64,000 bases of DNA, taken from the NCBI RefSeq assembly GCF_026626745.1, contig NZ_JAPNJW010000002.1:5356151-5420150 (forward strand), read 5' to 3'. Position 1 is the first letter of the stretch. The number at the start of each line of letters is the position of its first letter. The notes below the pieces were generated by a model that was given only the letters and a program-made list of their open reading frames with translations, searched no databases and was not told where the DNA came from. The DNA is from Nannocystis sp. RBIL2. GTDB taxonomy: Bacteria > Myxococcota_A > Polyangia > Nannocystales > Nannocystaceae. Below, piece after piece: positions 16,274 through 25,144 of this stretch. The position numbers and the translations under genes are program-made.

Positions 16274-16306
16274 TGTCTAATAGGACATGCCCTTCAAGAC
16301 ATGTCC
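16274..16306. repeat. ACATGTCC-type palindromes
   Basis: GGACATG (16283-16289) and CATGTCC (16300-16306) form a 7-bp stem around a ten-base loop, with another TATGTC just left. It sits in the gap between the methyltransferase stop and the Ham1-like start, both on the minus strand. Member of the dispersed family. Confidence 0.65.
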
Positions 16307-16326
16307 TTGGGGACTACCCGTTCACG

Positions 16327-17139
16327 TCACGCGCGCGGCGCCCCGACCAGCCAGGTCACGCGCATCGGGCTGCGGCCGAGCGGCTCCGCCTCGATCTGCC
16401 ACGTGTAGTCCTCGGCCCCGGGCACCGTCGCCAGCAGCTCGCGCAGCTCGTCCGGCGAGTAGACGCGCAGGCACGACACCACCCCGTCCCACGTCGCTAC
16501 CAGCGGGATCGCCGGCACCACCCACGTCAGCGCCAGCCGCGACCAGCGGACCGGTCGCATCAGCAGGGACGTCGCCAGCACGCCGAGGCTCGTCGCCATG
16601 CACGTGGCGATCGACGCCGGGTAGCGGCCGACGCCCTCGAACAACGCGATCCCGCGCCGCTGCGCCACCGCGTCGGCGAGGATCGCCCGCGCCTGCGCGG
16701 GTCGGAAGTGATGGAAGGCGTTGCACAGCAGGCGGAAGCCGGCGAGCTCGGCCGGCACCGCGGTCGCGTCGACCGGCCGAGTCTCGTGGACGATCCGCCC
16801 GGGCACCGTCGAGGCCGCCGCGGCCATCGCGTCGGCGTTGGGGAACAGGTCGCTGAGGCGCACGCGCACCGGCAGGTCGCGTCGATCGAGCTCGGCGATC
16901 AGCGTCGGCAGCGGACCGGCCGAGCCCGAGCACAAATCGAGGAGCTCGCGCTCGCCGGTGGTCCGCATCGCGGCCGCGAGGGCGTCGCAGAAGCCCTGAT
17001 ACGGCCGCGCGTCGAGGTTGCCGACATAGTTGAGGTAGCCCGTCACGCCGTCGCGGATCGCCTGCGGCAACCACGGCTGATCCTCGATCTCGAACACGTG
17101 CCGCCTTCGCCCCAGCAAGCTCTGCCCTGTCATCACCAT
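16327..17139 (-). CDS. Class I SAM-dependent methyltransferase-like protein
   Basis: 270 residues. A short N-terminal helix region is followed by ELLDLCSGSAGPLPTLIAEL, the glycine-rich SAM motif I (DLCSGSAG), then VRLSDLFPNA with the acidic residue that holds the ribose, and LLCNAFHHFRP at motif IV. Later there are two hydrophobic stretches (VLATSLLMRP; LALTWVVPAIPLVATW) that may be membrane-associated. The product ends WLVGAPRA. The start is the ATG pair at 17139/17133. Substrate unknown; the FHHF motif is typical of small-molecule methyltransferases. Confidence 0.75.
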   Translation of the reverse strand: MVMTGQSLLGRRRHVFEIEDQPWLPQAIRDGVTGYLNYVGNLDARPYQGFCDALAAAMRTTGERELLDLCSGSAGPLPTLIAELDRRDLPVRVRLSDLFPNADAMAAAASTVPGRIVHETRPVDATAVPAELAGFRLLCNAFHHFRPAQARAILADAVAQRRGIALFEGVGRYPASIATCMATSLGVLATSLLMRPVRWSRLALTWVVPAIPLVATWDGVVSCLRVYSPDELRELLATVPGAEDYTWQIEAEPLGRSPMRVTWLVGAPRA

Positions 17140-17431
17140 CTGCTTACCGCATTCCGCGACTCGCGGCCGCCCGGCGTGATATGTCTCTGAGGACAGATCG
17201 TCCCGCCCGCCTCTGAAGAGCCTGCCGGGCCCGCTCGCTGCAGATTTCGGGCGTTTTCGCGCTGGTTTCGCGACGCCGACGATCGCGACCTCACCGACCG
17301 GGGGCCCGCAGCCCCGAAGCTCGAGTCCGCCCGTCCGCCAACGCACGACAAGTCGGCTTCCGTGACGAGGCGCGGTTGTGTAGCGTGCGGTCAGGGTCGC
17401 ACGCTGCGCCCGAAATTCCCGCGGAGACAAC

Positions 17432-18109
17432 ATGTCCATTCGTTCTCTTACTTCCTTTTCCCTGGTGTCCCTCCTCGCGCTCGGCCTCACGGCCTGCGGT
17501 GATGATGGCAAGCCGATGCTGACGACCGCGACGACCGCGACGACGCCCGGCACCACCAACAACACCACCAACACCACCAACAACAACACGACCGACGGCA
17601 CGGCGACCGACACCGACACCGACACCGACGGCACCGACGTGGGCACCGCGACCGAGAGCACCGCCACCGAGCCGGGCACGACCACGGTCTCGCCGCCGAC
17701 GACCACCGAGGAGCCGAGCACGACGACGTCGACCACCACGACGACCACCGAGCCCGGCACCACCACGGTGTCGACGACCCAGGACGAGACGACCGACACC
17801 ACCACCGGCGGCGCCGGCGGCGAGTACCTCGGCTGCGGGGCGATGGGCGAGTGCCCGGCGGGTTCGGACTGCCTGCAGGTCACCGGCATCGAGGGCAACT
17901 TCTGCGCGCCGCAGTGCGACGCCATGACCATGTGCCCGCCGACCGGCGCGGCCGCTCAGGGGCAGTGCGTGCTCGGCATGGGCATGGGCGACCCGACCAA
18001 TTGCGCGGCCCTGTGCCCGCCCGGCGACGATTCGGCCTGCCCGGCCGGGACGACCTGCAAGGAAGTCCCGGACCAGCCGCAGCCGGTCGGCGTCTGCACC
18101 GCGCCCTGA
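17432..18109 (+). CDS. Thr-rich Cys-rich surface lipoprotein
   Basis: 225 residues. MSIRSLTSFSLVSLLALGLTAC is a clear type II signal with lipobox LTAC. Residues 30-130 are almost only Thr, Asn, Asp, Pro and Glu, a flexible glycosylation-prone spacer. Residues 133-225 form a Cys-rich head (CGAMGECPAGSDC..., CAPQCDAMTMCPP, CPPGDDSACPAGTTC). The GGAG seven bases before ATG 17432 is a good ribosome binding site. The architecture is typical of myxobacterial outer-membrane lipoproteins of unknown function. The start codon itself lies in a CATGTCCATTCGTTC string identical to one in the palindrome cluster near 30762. Confidence 0.85.
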   Translation: MSIRSLTSFSLVSLLALGLTACGDDGKPMLTTATTATTPGTTNNTTNTTNNNTTDGTATDTDTDTDGTDVGTATESTATEPGTTTVSPPTTTEEPSTTTSTTTTTTEPGTTTVSTTQDETTDTTTGGAGGEYLGCGAMGECPAGSDCLQVTGIEGNFCAPQCDAMTMCPPTGAAAQGQCVLGMGMGDPTNCAALCPPGDDSACPAGTTCKEVPDQPQPVGVCTAP

Positions 18110-18282
18110 GGCGCGTGCTCGCCCCGCGCGGCTGCGGCCGCTTGCGGGAGGCCACGAGTTCGCATAGCTTCGTGGCCTCGGAGTCGGCCCATGCGTGTCT
18201 CTCCACATACACGTGCCTGAGTTCCGGATCGCCCCGGCGATCCGGTCCCGTGTGTGTGCATTGAGTCCGCAAAGAGCCTCTC

Positions 18283-18741
18283 ATGAATCGACATCGAGAC
18301 CGCCGGCGCCGTCGCGCGTCGGCCACAACTGAATATTCGCAGTCCCCACAATCGCTGCCGGGCGACATCGACCCCGCAGCGCTGTTCGGCGCGGCCCTGC
18401 CGGCCCAGACGCGCCGCAAGCTCGACCAGCTGGCGCGCCAGGTCGAGGAGCGCCTCGCCCTGGTGCTGACCGGCGAGATCGACGATCCGCACGTGTCGTC
18501 GCTGACGCTGATCGGGGTCGAACCCGAGCCCGGCAGCGGGAACCTGGTCGTCGTGCTCGCGCTGCCGGTCGGCGCCGGCGGCGGCGAAGCGGAGCTGGTG
18601 ATGCGCCGCCTCGACGCCCTGCGCTCCTATCTGCGCTCGGAGATCGCCGGCGCCATCCACCGCAAGCGCACGCCCAACCTGGTGTTCCGGCTGGTGCCCG
18701 CACCGACCGGCGGCGCCCCGGACGAGGAGGTGACGCCATGA
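18283..18741 (+). CDS. RbfA-like ribosome-binding/RNA-associated protein
   Basis: 152 residues. From about residue 45 it follows the ribosome-binding factor A pattern: QVEERLALVLTGEIDDPHVSSLTLIGVEPEPG, then a strand NLVVVLAL, helix LDALRSYLRSEIAGAIHRKRTPNLVFRLVP. That last block mirrors the RbfA ending with its 'R.vPeL.F' phrase. The first 40 residues are a basic extension (RHRDRRRRRAS). The rbfA of most genomes lies next to infB or truB; here it is coupled to rtcB by an ATGA overlap, so it may be a specialised paralogue acting on RNA ends or rRNA under repair. Family call good, role inferred. Confidence 0.7.
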   Translation: MNRHRDRRRRRASATTEYSQSPQSLPGDIDPAALFGAALPAQTRRKLDQLARQVEERLALVLTGEIDDPHVSSLTLIGVEPEPGSGNLVVVLALPVGAGGGEAELVMRRLDALRSYLRSEIAGAIHRKRTPNLVFRLVPAPTGGAPDEEVTP

Positions 18742-19862
18742 CGGCCACCCTCACGCGCTTCGTCGCCGAGCCGCCGCCGCGCGACGTCGCCGACGCCCTC
18801 GAGCGCCTGCGCCACGTCGGCGATGTCGCCCGGATCGCAGTCATGCCCGACGTCCACCTCGCCGAGGGCGTGTGCGTCGGCACCGTCGTCGCCACCCGCA
18901 CCCTGCTGCTGCCGGCAGCGGTCGGCGGCGACATCGGCTGCGGCATGGCGGCGGTCGCCTGCGACGTCGAGGCCGCCGTCCTCGCCGACGCGCGCACCGC
19001 CGCGGCGGTCCTGGTCGGCCTGCAGCGCGCCATCCCGGCGCTGCGCTACCCGGGCGCTGTCGCCGACCACCCGCTGCCGCCCGCGCTGGCCGCACGCCCG
19101 CTGTCCTCGCCCTCGCTTCAATCGGAGCAGCGCCGCACCGCCGGCCTGCAGCTCGGCACGCTCGGTCGCGGCAATCATTTCCTCGAGCTGCAGGCCGACG
19201 ACGAGGACCGCCTGTGGCTGATGGTGCACAGCGGCTCGCGCGGGATCGGCACGGCGATCCGCGACCACCACGACGCGCTCGCCGAGCCGATCGGCGCCGG
19301 CCTGCGCGGCCTCGTCGCCGACAGCCCGGCCGGCGAGGCCTACCTCCACGACATGCAATGGGCCCTCGACTACGCCGAGGCCAGCCGGGCGCACATGGTC
19401 GCCCGCGCCGCCGAAGTTTTTAATAGGTGCTTCAAGGGACATGTCCGGACGGACACGTGGATCTCCTGCCACCACAACTTCGTCCGCCGCGAGCAGCACG
19501 GCGACGAATGGCTGTGGGTCCATCGCAAGGGGGCAGTGTCGGCGCGGGCGGACGAGCCGGGGATCGTGCCGGGCTCGATGGGCGCGCCGAGCTATCACAC
19601 CCGCGGCCGCGGCGAGGTCGCGGGGCTGTGCTCGAGCGCGCACGGGGCCGGCCGAGCCCTGAGCCGCGGCGAGGCGCGCCGGCAGATTCGCGCCGGCGAC
19701 GTCGTCGCCCAGATGGGCGGCGTGTGGTTCGACCACCGGGCCGCCGACGCCCTCCGCGACGAGGCGCCGGCCGCCTACAAGGACATCGGCGCGGTCATGC
19801 GAGCGCAGCGCGAGCTGACCCGCGTGGTCCGACGATTGCGGCCGCTGCTCAGCTTCAAATAG
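18738..19862 (+). CDS. rtcB: RtcB-family 3'-phosphate RNA ligase
   Basis: 374 residues, shorter than classical RtcB (about 400-480), like the RtcB2/RtcB3 types. It carries all signature blocks: MPDVHLAEG (36-44), GGDIGCGM (63-70) with the metal Cys, GRGNHFLEL (143-151), HSGSRGIG, CHHNFV, HRKGAVSA, GSMGAPSY and SSAHGAGR, whose His takes GMP. It joins 2',3'-cyclic-phosphate or 3'-phosphate RNA to 5'-OH ends in tRNA/rRNA repair, using Mn2+ and GTP. ATGA overlap with the RbfA-like gene shows coupling. A palindrome-family site (19437-19455) lies in frame just before the CHHN block, where length varies in the family, so it may be a tolerated insertion. Confidence 0.9.
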   Translation: MTATLTRFVAEPPPRDVADALERLRHVGDVARIAVMPDVHLAEGVCVGTVVATRTLLLPAAVGGDIGCGMAAVACDVEAAVLADARTAAAVLVGLQRAIPALRYPGAVADHPLPPALAARPLSSPSLQSEQRRTAGLQLGTLGRGNHFLELQADDEDRLWLMVHSGSRGIGTAIRDHHDALAEPIGAGLRGLVADSPAGEAYLHDMQWALDYAEASRAHMVARAAEVFNRCFKGHVRTDTWISCHHNFVRREQHGDEWLWVHRKGAVSARADEPGIVPGSMGAPSYHTRGRGEVAGLCSSAHGAGRALSRGEARRQIRAGDVVAQMGGVWFDHRAADALRDEAPAAYKDIGAVMRAQRELTRVVRRLRPLLSFK

Positions 19863-19916
19863 GCCGCGTGAATCCGCGGCTCGCCCCCTCGGCGGCGGGG
19901 CGAGCCGCTGCGATCG

Positions 19917-21545
19917 TCACTCGCCGCCGATCATCACGTAGCGCACCAGCGGGTCGAGGCCGACGCCCGCGGGGTCATCGTAGAAGGCCAGGTGGATCTG
20001 CCCCGCAGTGTCGAGGCGGGCCGCGGCGCGATCGGTGAACACGTCGACCGCCGCGACCTGGTGCTCGTCCTGCTGACTCCCCGGCCAGGCGACCCGCAGC
20101 TCCGAGCTGCGGTCCTCGACCTGCGTGTTCCAGTAGCAGAACGGCAGCGGGTTCTGCTCGCACTGCGACACCATCGTCCCCTGGCGGCGGATCGCCACGT
20201 ACAGCGCGCGCACCTCGTCCTGCCCGGCCGCCAGCGCCAGCGGGTAGTAGGTCTGGTAGTCAAAGTCGCAGGTGACGCCCGCCTGCGGCGGCGGGGCGTC
20301 GCAGGTCTCGTCCACCTGCGAGTTCTCGCTGGCCAGAGTCTCGAGCGCCCACGTCGCCGGACCTGTCCGATGGGCCAGGACGATGTCGTGATGGATCTGG
20401 TCGGCCTGCTTGCGGGCCAGCAGCACCCACGGCGTCGCCTCGGCGCCGACCAGCGCCAGGTCGTGGTGTTGCCGCTCGATCACGTTCGAGCCGAGCGGCG
20501 TCACCACCTCGGCCACCCCGGGCGGGGCGAAGTAGTGCAGCTTCCACGTCGCGTCGACGGTCGCCCACGACGTCAGGCGCGGCGCGTCGGCGGCGTCGAG
20601 CGCCAGGCGCACGTGGATCTCCGCGTCCGTGATCACCTGCTGCTTCGACCATGCCCCGTCGAACACCTCGTGCTGGACCGCGAAGTCGCTGTTCACGTGG
20701 CCGACGTGCAGGGCGCCGACGCCGTCGCGGGCCAGCTGGTGCGCGCGCACGTGGTTCATCCCGACCAGCGCGCCCTCCTGCGTCCACTGGCCGTCGAAGC
20801 GGCGCCACAGCGAGGTGCCGAACGCCCCGTCGTCGACCATCGCGAACACCGCGTCGTCGTCGGGATCGGACGCCAGCGAGCCGGTCGCCACCACCATCGG
20901 CGTCGGCGTCGCCACCCACATGCCCGGCCCGAGGCGCTCGCCGTAGAAGCCGTGGAAGCCGTTCACCGCCTCGGAGTACAGCACCACCGGCTCGCAGTCG
21001 CCGTCGAGCGCGATCGCCGGCATGTCGTTGCGGAACATCATGTTCCCGCTCACGACCTCGTCGCGCAGCGTCGTGCAGGCCGGCCCGCCGTCGCCGCACA
21101 GCGGCACCTTGACCGGAAAGTCGGCCGACAGGCAGGTCTCCGGCACCTCGACGCCGCCGGTGGTCGTGCTCGTCGAATCCGTCGTGCTCGTGCTCGTGTC
21201 GATCGTCGTGCTCGTGCTCGTCGTGCTCGACGTGCTCGTCGTCTCGGTCGTGCTCGTGCTCGTCGTCTCCGTCGCGCTGACTGCAGTGTCGGTGTCCGGC
21301 CCGGTCGTCGTCGTGCTGGTGGTCGTCGTCGACTCGCTCGCCGACATCCCGCCGGAGTCGGTCGTCTCGTCGCCGGTGGTCGTCGACGTGGTCGGCGTGA
21401 CCTCGGTGGTCGGCTCGGCGGTGGTCGAGCTCGAGCTCGTGCTCGGGTCGAGCGTATCGGTGGTGGCGACCGCGTCGCCGCAACCTGCGAGCGCGACGCA
21501 CAGCAGCGGCATGGAGAGCGAAGTCAAAGTCGAGCGAACGATCAT
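19917..21545 (-). CDS. Large Ser/Thr-rich surface lipoprotein
   Basis: 542 residues. MIVRSTLTSLSMPLLCVALAGC is a type II signal with lipobox LAGC. Residues 25-130 are a long Ser/Thr/Asp spacer, partly in Thr-Ser-Thr-Ser repeats. The remaining ~400 residues contain paired cysteines (CLSADFPVKVPLC, CEQNPLPFC), aromatic blocks and WAT/DA patterns of repeated beta strands (for example DAADAPRLTSWATVDATWKLHYF), suggesting a beta-propeller for surface binding. No enzyme motif seen. It is the next gene after RtcB, convergent, with the stop 55 bp away. The high GC and synonymous Ser/Thr repeats create several long antisense frames that I reject. Confidence 0.75.
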   Translation of the reverse strand: MIVRSTLTSLSMPLLCVALAGCGDAVATTDTLDPSTSSSSTTAEPTTEVTPTTSTTTGDETTDSGGMSASESTTTTSTTTTGPDTDTAVSATETTSTSTTETTSTSSTTSTSTTIDTSTSTTDSTSTTTGGVEVPETCLSADFPVKVPLCGDGGPACTTLRDEVVSGNMMFRNDMPAIALDGDCEPVVLYSEAVNGFHGFYGERLGPGMWVATPTPMVVATGSLASDPDDDAVFAMVDDGAFGTSLWRRFDGQWTQEGALVGMNHVRAHQLARDGVGALHVGHVNSDFAVQHEVFDGAWSKQQVITDAEIHVRLALDAADAPRLTSWATVDATWKLHYFAPPGVAEVVTPLGSNVIERQHHDLALVGAEATPWVLLARKQADQIHHDIVLAHRTGPATWALETLASENSQVDETCDAPPPQAGVTCDFDYQTYYPLALAAGQDEVRALYVAIRRQGTMVSQCEQNPLPFCYWNTQVEDRSSELRVAWPGSQQDEHQVAAVDVFTDRAAARLDTAGQIHLAFYDDPAGVGLDPLVRYVMIGGE

Positions 21546-21653
21546 GCGGCGATCATACCCCGCGCCTCGCAGCCCGCGCCCACGCCCGCGAGAGCAAACG
21601 CGAGCGTCACCACCGCGTCGCGTCCGCGTCGCCGCGAAGGGCGCGCGGCCGGT

Positions 21654-24104
21654 TCACCGCAGCAGCTCGAGCAGCTCCTCGCGGCCGAGGCCCGACACGT
21701 CGCCCTCGTCGACCGTCGCCTGCGCCAGCGCCCGCTTGCGCGCGTGCAGCTCGAGGATCTTCTCCTCCACGGTGTCCTCCGCGATCAGGCGGTGCAGGAA
21801 CACCGGGCGCGACTGACCGATCCGGTGGGCCCGCGCCCCGGCCTGATCCTCGATCGACGGGTTCCACCACGGGTCGAGCAAATACACGTAGTCGGCCGCT
21901 GTGAGGTTGAGCCCCGTGCCGCCGGCCTTGAGCGAGATCAGCATCACCGGCGGCCCGTCCTCGGCCTGGAAGCGGGCGACCACGCCGGCGCGGTCCTCGG
22001 TGGCCCCGTCGAGGCGGACGTGCTCGAGCTCCGCCGCAGTCAGCGCGTCCTCGACCAGGTCGAGCAGGCTGGTCCACTGCGAGAACACCAGGGCGCGGTG
22101 GCCCGCCGCGGTCACCTCGGTCAGCTGCGCCAGCAGCAGCTCGACCTTGCTCGAGCGCGTCGCCTCCTGCCCCGGCACCAGCGCGCTGTGACACGCCGCC
22201 TGGCGCAGCCGCAGCAGCAGCTCGAGCGCCTCGAGCATCCCGCCGCCCGACTGCAGCTTCGGCAGCTCGAGCTCGGCCGCCACCCGCAGCCCGTCGTAGA
22301 CCCGCCGCTCCTCCGCGTCGAGCGGGCAGCGCAGCACGATCTCCGTCAGCGGCGGCAGCTCCGGCGCCACCTCCTGTTTGCGTCGGCGCAGCACGAACGG
22401 CCGCAGCTTGGCCTGCAGCTCGGCGGTCCGCGCCGCTCGCCCCTGCTCGACCGCCTTGCCGTAGCCCGCCGCGAACTCGCGCAGCTGGCCCAGAAGGCCC
22501 GGATTGAGGAAGTGGCTCAGGCTCCACAGCTCGGTCAGGCGGTTCTGCACCGGCGTGCCGCTGAGCGCCACTCGCCAGTTCGCGCGCAGGCCGAACGCCG
22601 CGCTCGCGGTCGCCGTGGTCGGCTCCTTGATCGCGTGCGCCTCGTCGAGCACCACGGTGTCCCATGTCTCTCGGGACAGCTTGTCGCGATCGAGCCGCAG
22701 CACCGCGTAGCTGGTGATCGTCACGTCGGCGGTGGGTTCGAGGCTGCGCTTCGGGCCGTGGTACAGCGCCGCGCGCAGGCCCGGGCGGAACCTCCGCGCC
22801 TCGGCCAGCCAGTTGTGGAGCGTCGACGTCGGCGCCACCACCAGAGTCCGCCCGCGCACCGCGGTGAGCGTCTGCAGCGTCTTGCCGAGGCCCATGTCGT
22901 CGGCGAGCAGCGCCCCGATGCCGGCGTCGCGCAAGAGGCTCAGCCAGTCGACGCCGCGGCGCTGGTAGTCGCGCAGCGTCGCGGTCAGGTCGGCCGGCAG
23001 CGTCGCCGACGGCAGCGCCGCGAACATCTCCTCGCGCGACAGCGCCGCCAGCCCCGCCAGCTCCGGCGGCGGCGGCACCTGCAGCGCCTCGCACAGCGCC
23101 GCCGCGGCCGTCCGGGCCCAGCGCGGCCGCTTGCCGTCGGCCCGCCGCGCCGCCACGAATTGCTCGAGCATCGGCCCGTAGCGCTCGAGCCAGTCGCGCG
23201 GCAGCCACACCAGCCCGCCGTCGGCCGTCTGCAGCGCGTATTGCCCCGAGCGCCACGCCTGCACCACCCGCGCCGCGTCGACCTGCGTCTCGCCGCCGGC
23301 CCCGCCCGGCGCCCGGAACGTCACCTCCGGCTCCGCGACTTCCTGCCCGTCCTGCCCCTCCGGAGCCTCCCAGCGCGGCTCGAGCGTGCGCTTCTCCGGC
23401 TCGCGCGCCTCCGGTGATTCGCCCGGCGATTGTGAAGACTCCTCCGCCGCCGGCGCCGCCATGCGCACCACGAATCGCAGCACTTGCCCGATCAGCGCCA
23501 GCCGCCCGCCGACGAACGTGCGCCCCTCGATCGCCGCGGTCGAGAAGACCCGCAGCGGCGCCGGATCGACCGTGATCGGCGCCCCGTCGAGCGTCACGTC
23601 GAACGCCCCCACCAGCCGCGACACCACGAACTCGGCGATGTCCGGGTAGATCGCCAGCGACGGCGCCCCCGCCGGCATCGCCGACAGCAGCGGATCGTCG
23701 GCGTCGACCGCCCCCGTGAGCACCGCCTCGCCGCCGGCGCTGACCGCCACCACCCGTAGCAACAGCTTGTCGCCGCCGCTCTGCAGGCGGTAGCCGAGCT
23801 TCAGCGTCTCCGCGACCTGCGGACCGATCTGCTCGAGCAGCCCGCCCGCCGTGTGCAGCACCAGCGCCGCCGCCACCACGTGCTCGCACGGCGCCGCCCC
23901 GCCGCAGTCGCAGCGCCACCCGTCCCAGGCCCAGCGCACCTCCGCCCGCACCCCGCTGCCGGCCAGCCGCGCGATCGCAAACACCCAGCCCCCCGCGTCG
24001 CAGCCCTGCACCCGCGCCGCGCCGAGCCGCGCCAGCTTCAATCCGCGGTGCCACGCCGCCGGCGTCGCCGCGCGGTGAACAGGTTCGAGGAGCTCCGTAA
24101 ACAC
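21654..24104 (-). CDS. SWIM zinc-finger SNF2-family DNA translocase
   Basis: About 816 residues from GTG 24104; an upstream in-frame ATG at 24278 would take in a palindrome-family repeat, so I prefer the GTG. Order: SWIM finger (W.CDCGGAAPCEHVVAAAL, about residues 55-80), a beta-rich middle region, then SNF2 motifs: ADDMGLGKTLQ (Walker A), VVLDEAHAIKE (DEAH), SGTPVQNRLTELWSL, LVFSQWTSLLD, ISLKAGGTGLNLTAADYV and DPWWNPSIEDQAGARAHRIGQ. It is an ATP-driven DNA translocase of the RapA/HepA type. SWIM fingers in such proteins bind DNA or RNA. A palindrome-like site lies in frame at 22665-22678. It is probably involved in transcription recycling or repair. Confidence 0.85.
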   Translation of the reverse strand: MFTELLEPVHRAATPAAWHRGLKLARLGAARVQGCDAGGWVFAIARLAGSGVRAEVRWAWDGWRCDCGGAAPCEHVVAAALVLHTAGGLLEQIGPQVAETLKLGYRLQSGGDKLLLRVVAVSAGGEAVLTGAVDADDPLLSAMPAGAPSLAIYPDIAEFVVSRLVGAFDVTLDGAPITVDPAPLRVFSTAAIEGRTFVGGRLALIGQVLRFVVRMAAPAAEESSQSPGESPEAREPEKRTLEPRWEAPEGQDGQEVAEPEVTFRAPGGAGGETQVDAARVVQAWRSGQYALQTADGGLVWLPRDWLERYGPMLEQFVAARRADGKRPRWARTAAAALCEALQVPPPPELAGLAALSREEMFAALPSATLPADLTATLRDYQRRGVDWLSLLRDAGIGALLADDMGLGKTLQTLTAVRGRTLVVAPTSTLHNWLAEARRFRPGLRAALYHGPKRSLEPTADVTITSYAVLRLDRDKLSRETWDTVVLDEAHAIKEPTTATASAAFGLRANWRVALSGTPVQNRLTELWSLSHFLNPGLLGQLREFAAGYGKAVEQGRAARTAELQAKLRPFVLRRRKQEVAPELPPLTEIVLRCPLDAEERRVYDGLRVAAELELPKLQSGGGMLEALELLLRLRQAACHSALVPGQEATRSSKVELLLAQLTEVTAAGHRALVFSQWTSLLDLVEDALTAAELEHVRLDGATEDRAGVVARFQAEDGPPVMLISLKAGGTGLNLTAADYVYLLDPWWNPSIEDQAGARAHRIGQSRPVFLHRLIAEDTVEEKILELHARKRALAQATVDEGDVSGLGREELLELLR

Positions 24105-24288
24105 GCGCCCACGGTGGTACCACGCCCCGTCCTGCCGGTCAGCGCGCGTTTTCGCGCTCGCGTCCGCGGCGCCGGATCGGGCCCGCGCGGCCGTCCAGCG
24201 CCGCGCGGAGCCTACATGTCCTTCGGGACAGCCGAATCTCGGAGCGACCGTCGGCGCCCAGCCGCGCCGACGAATCACCGCGGCCGAC

Positions 24289-24720
24289 TCAGCCCGCCTT
24301 CGGCACGATCCGCGACAGCAGCTGGACCGGTCCGCCGAACGACAGCATCACGCCCTTGCACTGCAGGCGCGTCTCGCCGACGTACTCGCCGTCGACCTTG
24401 CAGTCGGTGAGCTTGTCCTTGACGTCGTCCGGCTTGGTGTCGCGGTTCAGGCGGACCTCGCCGATGCAGTAGGTCTTGCCCGCCTCGACCTCCGTCGCCG
24501 GCGCGTCGGCGCCCGCAGTCACGGTCACGTCGCACTTGCCCGTCGGGGCCGGCGCGTCGGTCTTCTCGGGCGCCTTGGCCGGGGCCGGCGCGTCGGTCTT
24601 CTCCGGCGCCTTGGCGGGCGCGGCCGCGGTCTTGCTCGCGGACGAGCTCGTGTCGGCACAGGCGGAGGCGAGCAGCACGAGTGCTGCGAGACAGCGGAGG
24701 CGGGGGGACAGACGGAGCAT
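24289..24720 (-). CDS. Small lipoprotein with Ala/Pro/Lys repeats
   Basis: 143 residues. MLRLSPRLRCLAALVLLASAC is a type II signal with lipobox ASAC. Residues 25-60 are a tandem repeat of the phrase APAKAPEKTDAP, which may span the periplasm. The C-terminal ~80 residues hold three strands and four cysteines (GKCDVTVTAG, TYCIGEVRL, LTDCKVDGEYVGETRLQCKG). An upstream in-frame ATG at 24747 is less likely because GAGG sits correctly before 24720. Function unknown. Confidence 0.75.
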   Translation of the reverse strand: MLRLSPRLRCLAALVLLASACADTSSSASKTAAAPAKAPEKTDAPAPAKAPEKTDAPAPTGKCDVTVTAGADAPATEVEAGKTYCIGEVRLNRDTKPDDVKDKLTDCKVDGEYVGETRLQCKGVMLSFGGPVQLLSRIVPKAG

Positions 24721-25144
24721 GCAGGACCTCGGCCGCGAGCGGACCATCACCGCCGGGTGCGTGTCAATCGGGGCCCATGCGAATCCGACGCGCTCGCGCG
24801 CGCCCACGTGACGCCGGCGATCCGAATCAGCCGCAGACGTGTCCCGCCCGTCTCGAGTCGATAAAGAGAACCCCTCGCCTCCGACCCCGTCGATCGCCTG
24901 TTCATCTATCAAAAACAAAAAAGCATTCGCGAGCGGTGCAGCCTCATTGCACCGACTCGCGAATGCATGCACTCGCACGGCGGGCGCCTCCCTGGCCATG
25001 ACCGGTGATTGTCCGCCCGCGGGCCGCGGCCTCCTCATGACCGCCGCCCGCAGCGGCCTACGATCACCCGTCTCCGCTCGGCGAGCGCATCGACGGCGGA
25101 GGCGGGCGCGTCCTCGTGGCGCCGGCCGCCGCGCGGCGACCTCG
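24721..25144. other. Gene-poor gap with terminator
   Basis: 424 bp between two minus-strand genes. The only structure seen is the intrinsic terminator listed separately. The remainder (24721-24900 and 24970-25144) has ordinary high GC and no frame with a plausible start and signal. It must contain the promoter of the small lipoprotein. Confidence 0.6.
24911..24966 (-). terminator. Rho-independent terminator for the YCII gene
   Basis: On the minus strand an 11-bp perfect stem (GCATTCGCGAG/CTCGCGAATGC) with an inner GGTGCA/TGCACC extension around a short loop is followed immediately by a T-rich run (TTTTTTGTTTTT, complement of 24911-24922). The layout is textbook and stands out in this GC-rich sequence. 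It lies about 180 bp after the stop of the YCII gene. Confidence 0.8.

Noticed and set aside
20358..20387. ACCTGTCC..GGCCAGG as another palindrome-family member
   Set aside because: Too many mismatches to the CATG core; likely chance.
19992..23417. 1141-codon plus-strand frame antisense to a lipoprotein and the SNF2 gene
   Set aside because: Sequence is Arg/Pro/His-rich low complexity with no domain; it is the mirror of two clear minus-strand genes in GC-rich DNA.
24105..24278. 58-codon N-terminal extension of the SNF2 protein
   Set aside because: It contains a CATG-family repeat and no conserved sequence; GTG 24104 gives a normal start.
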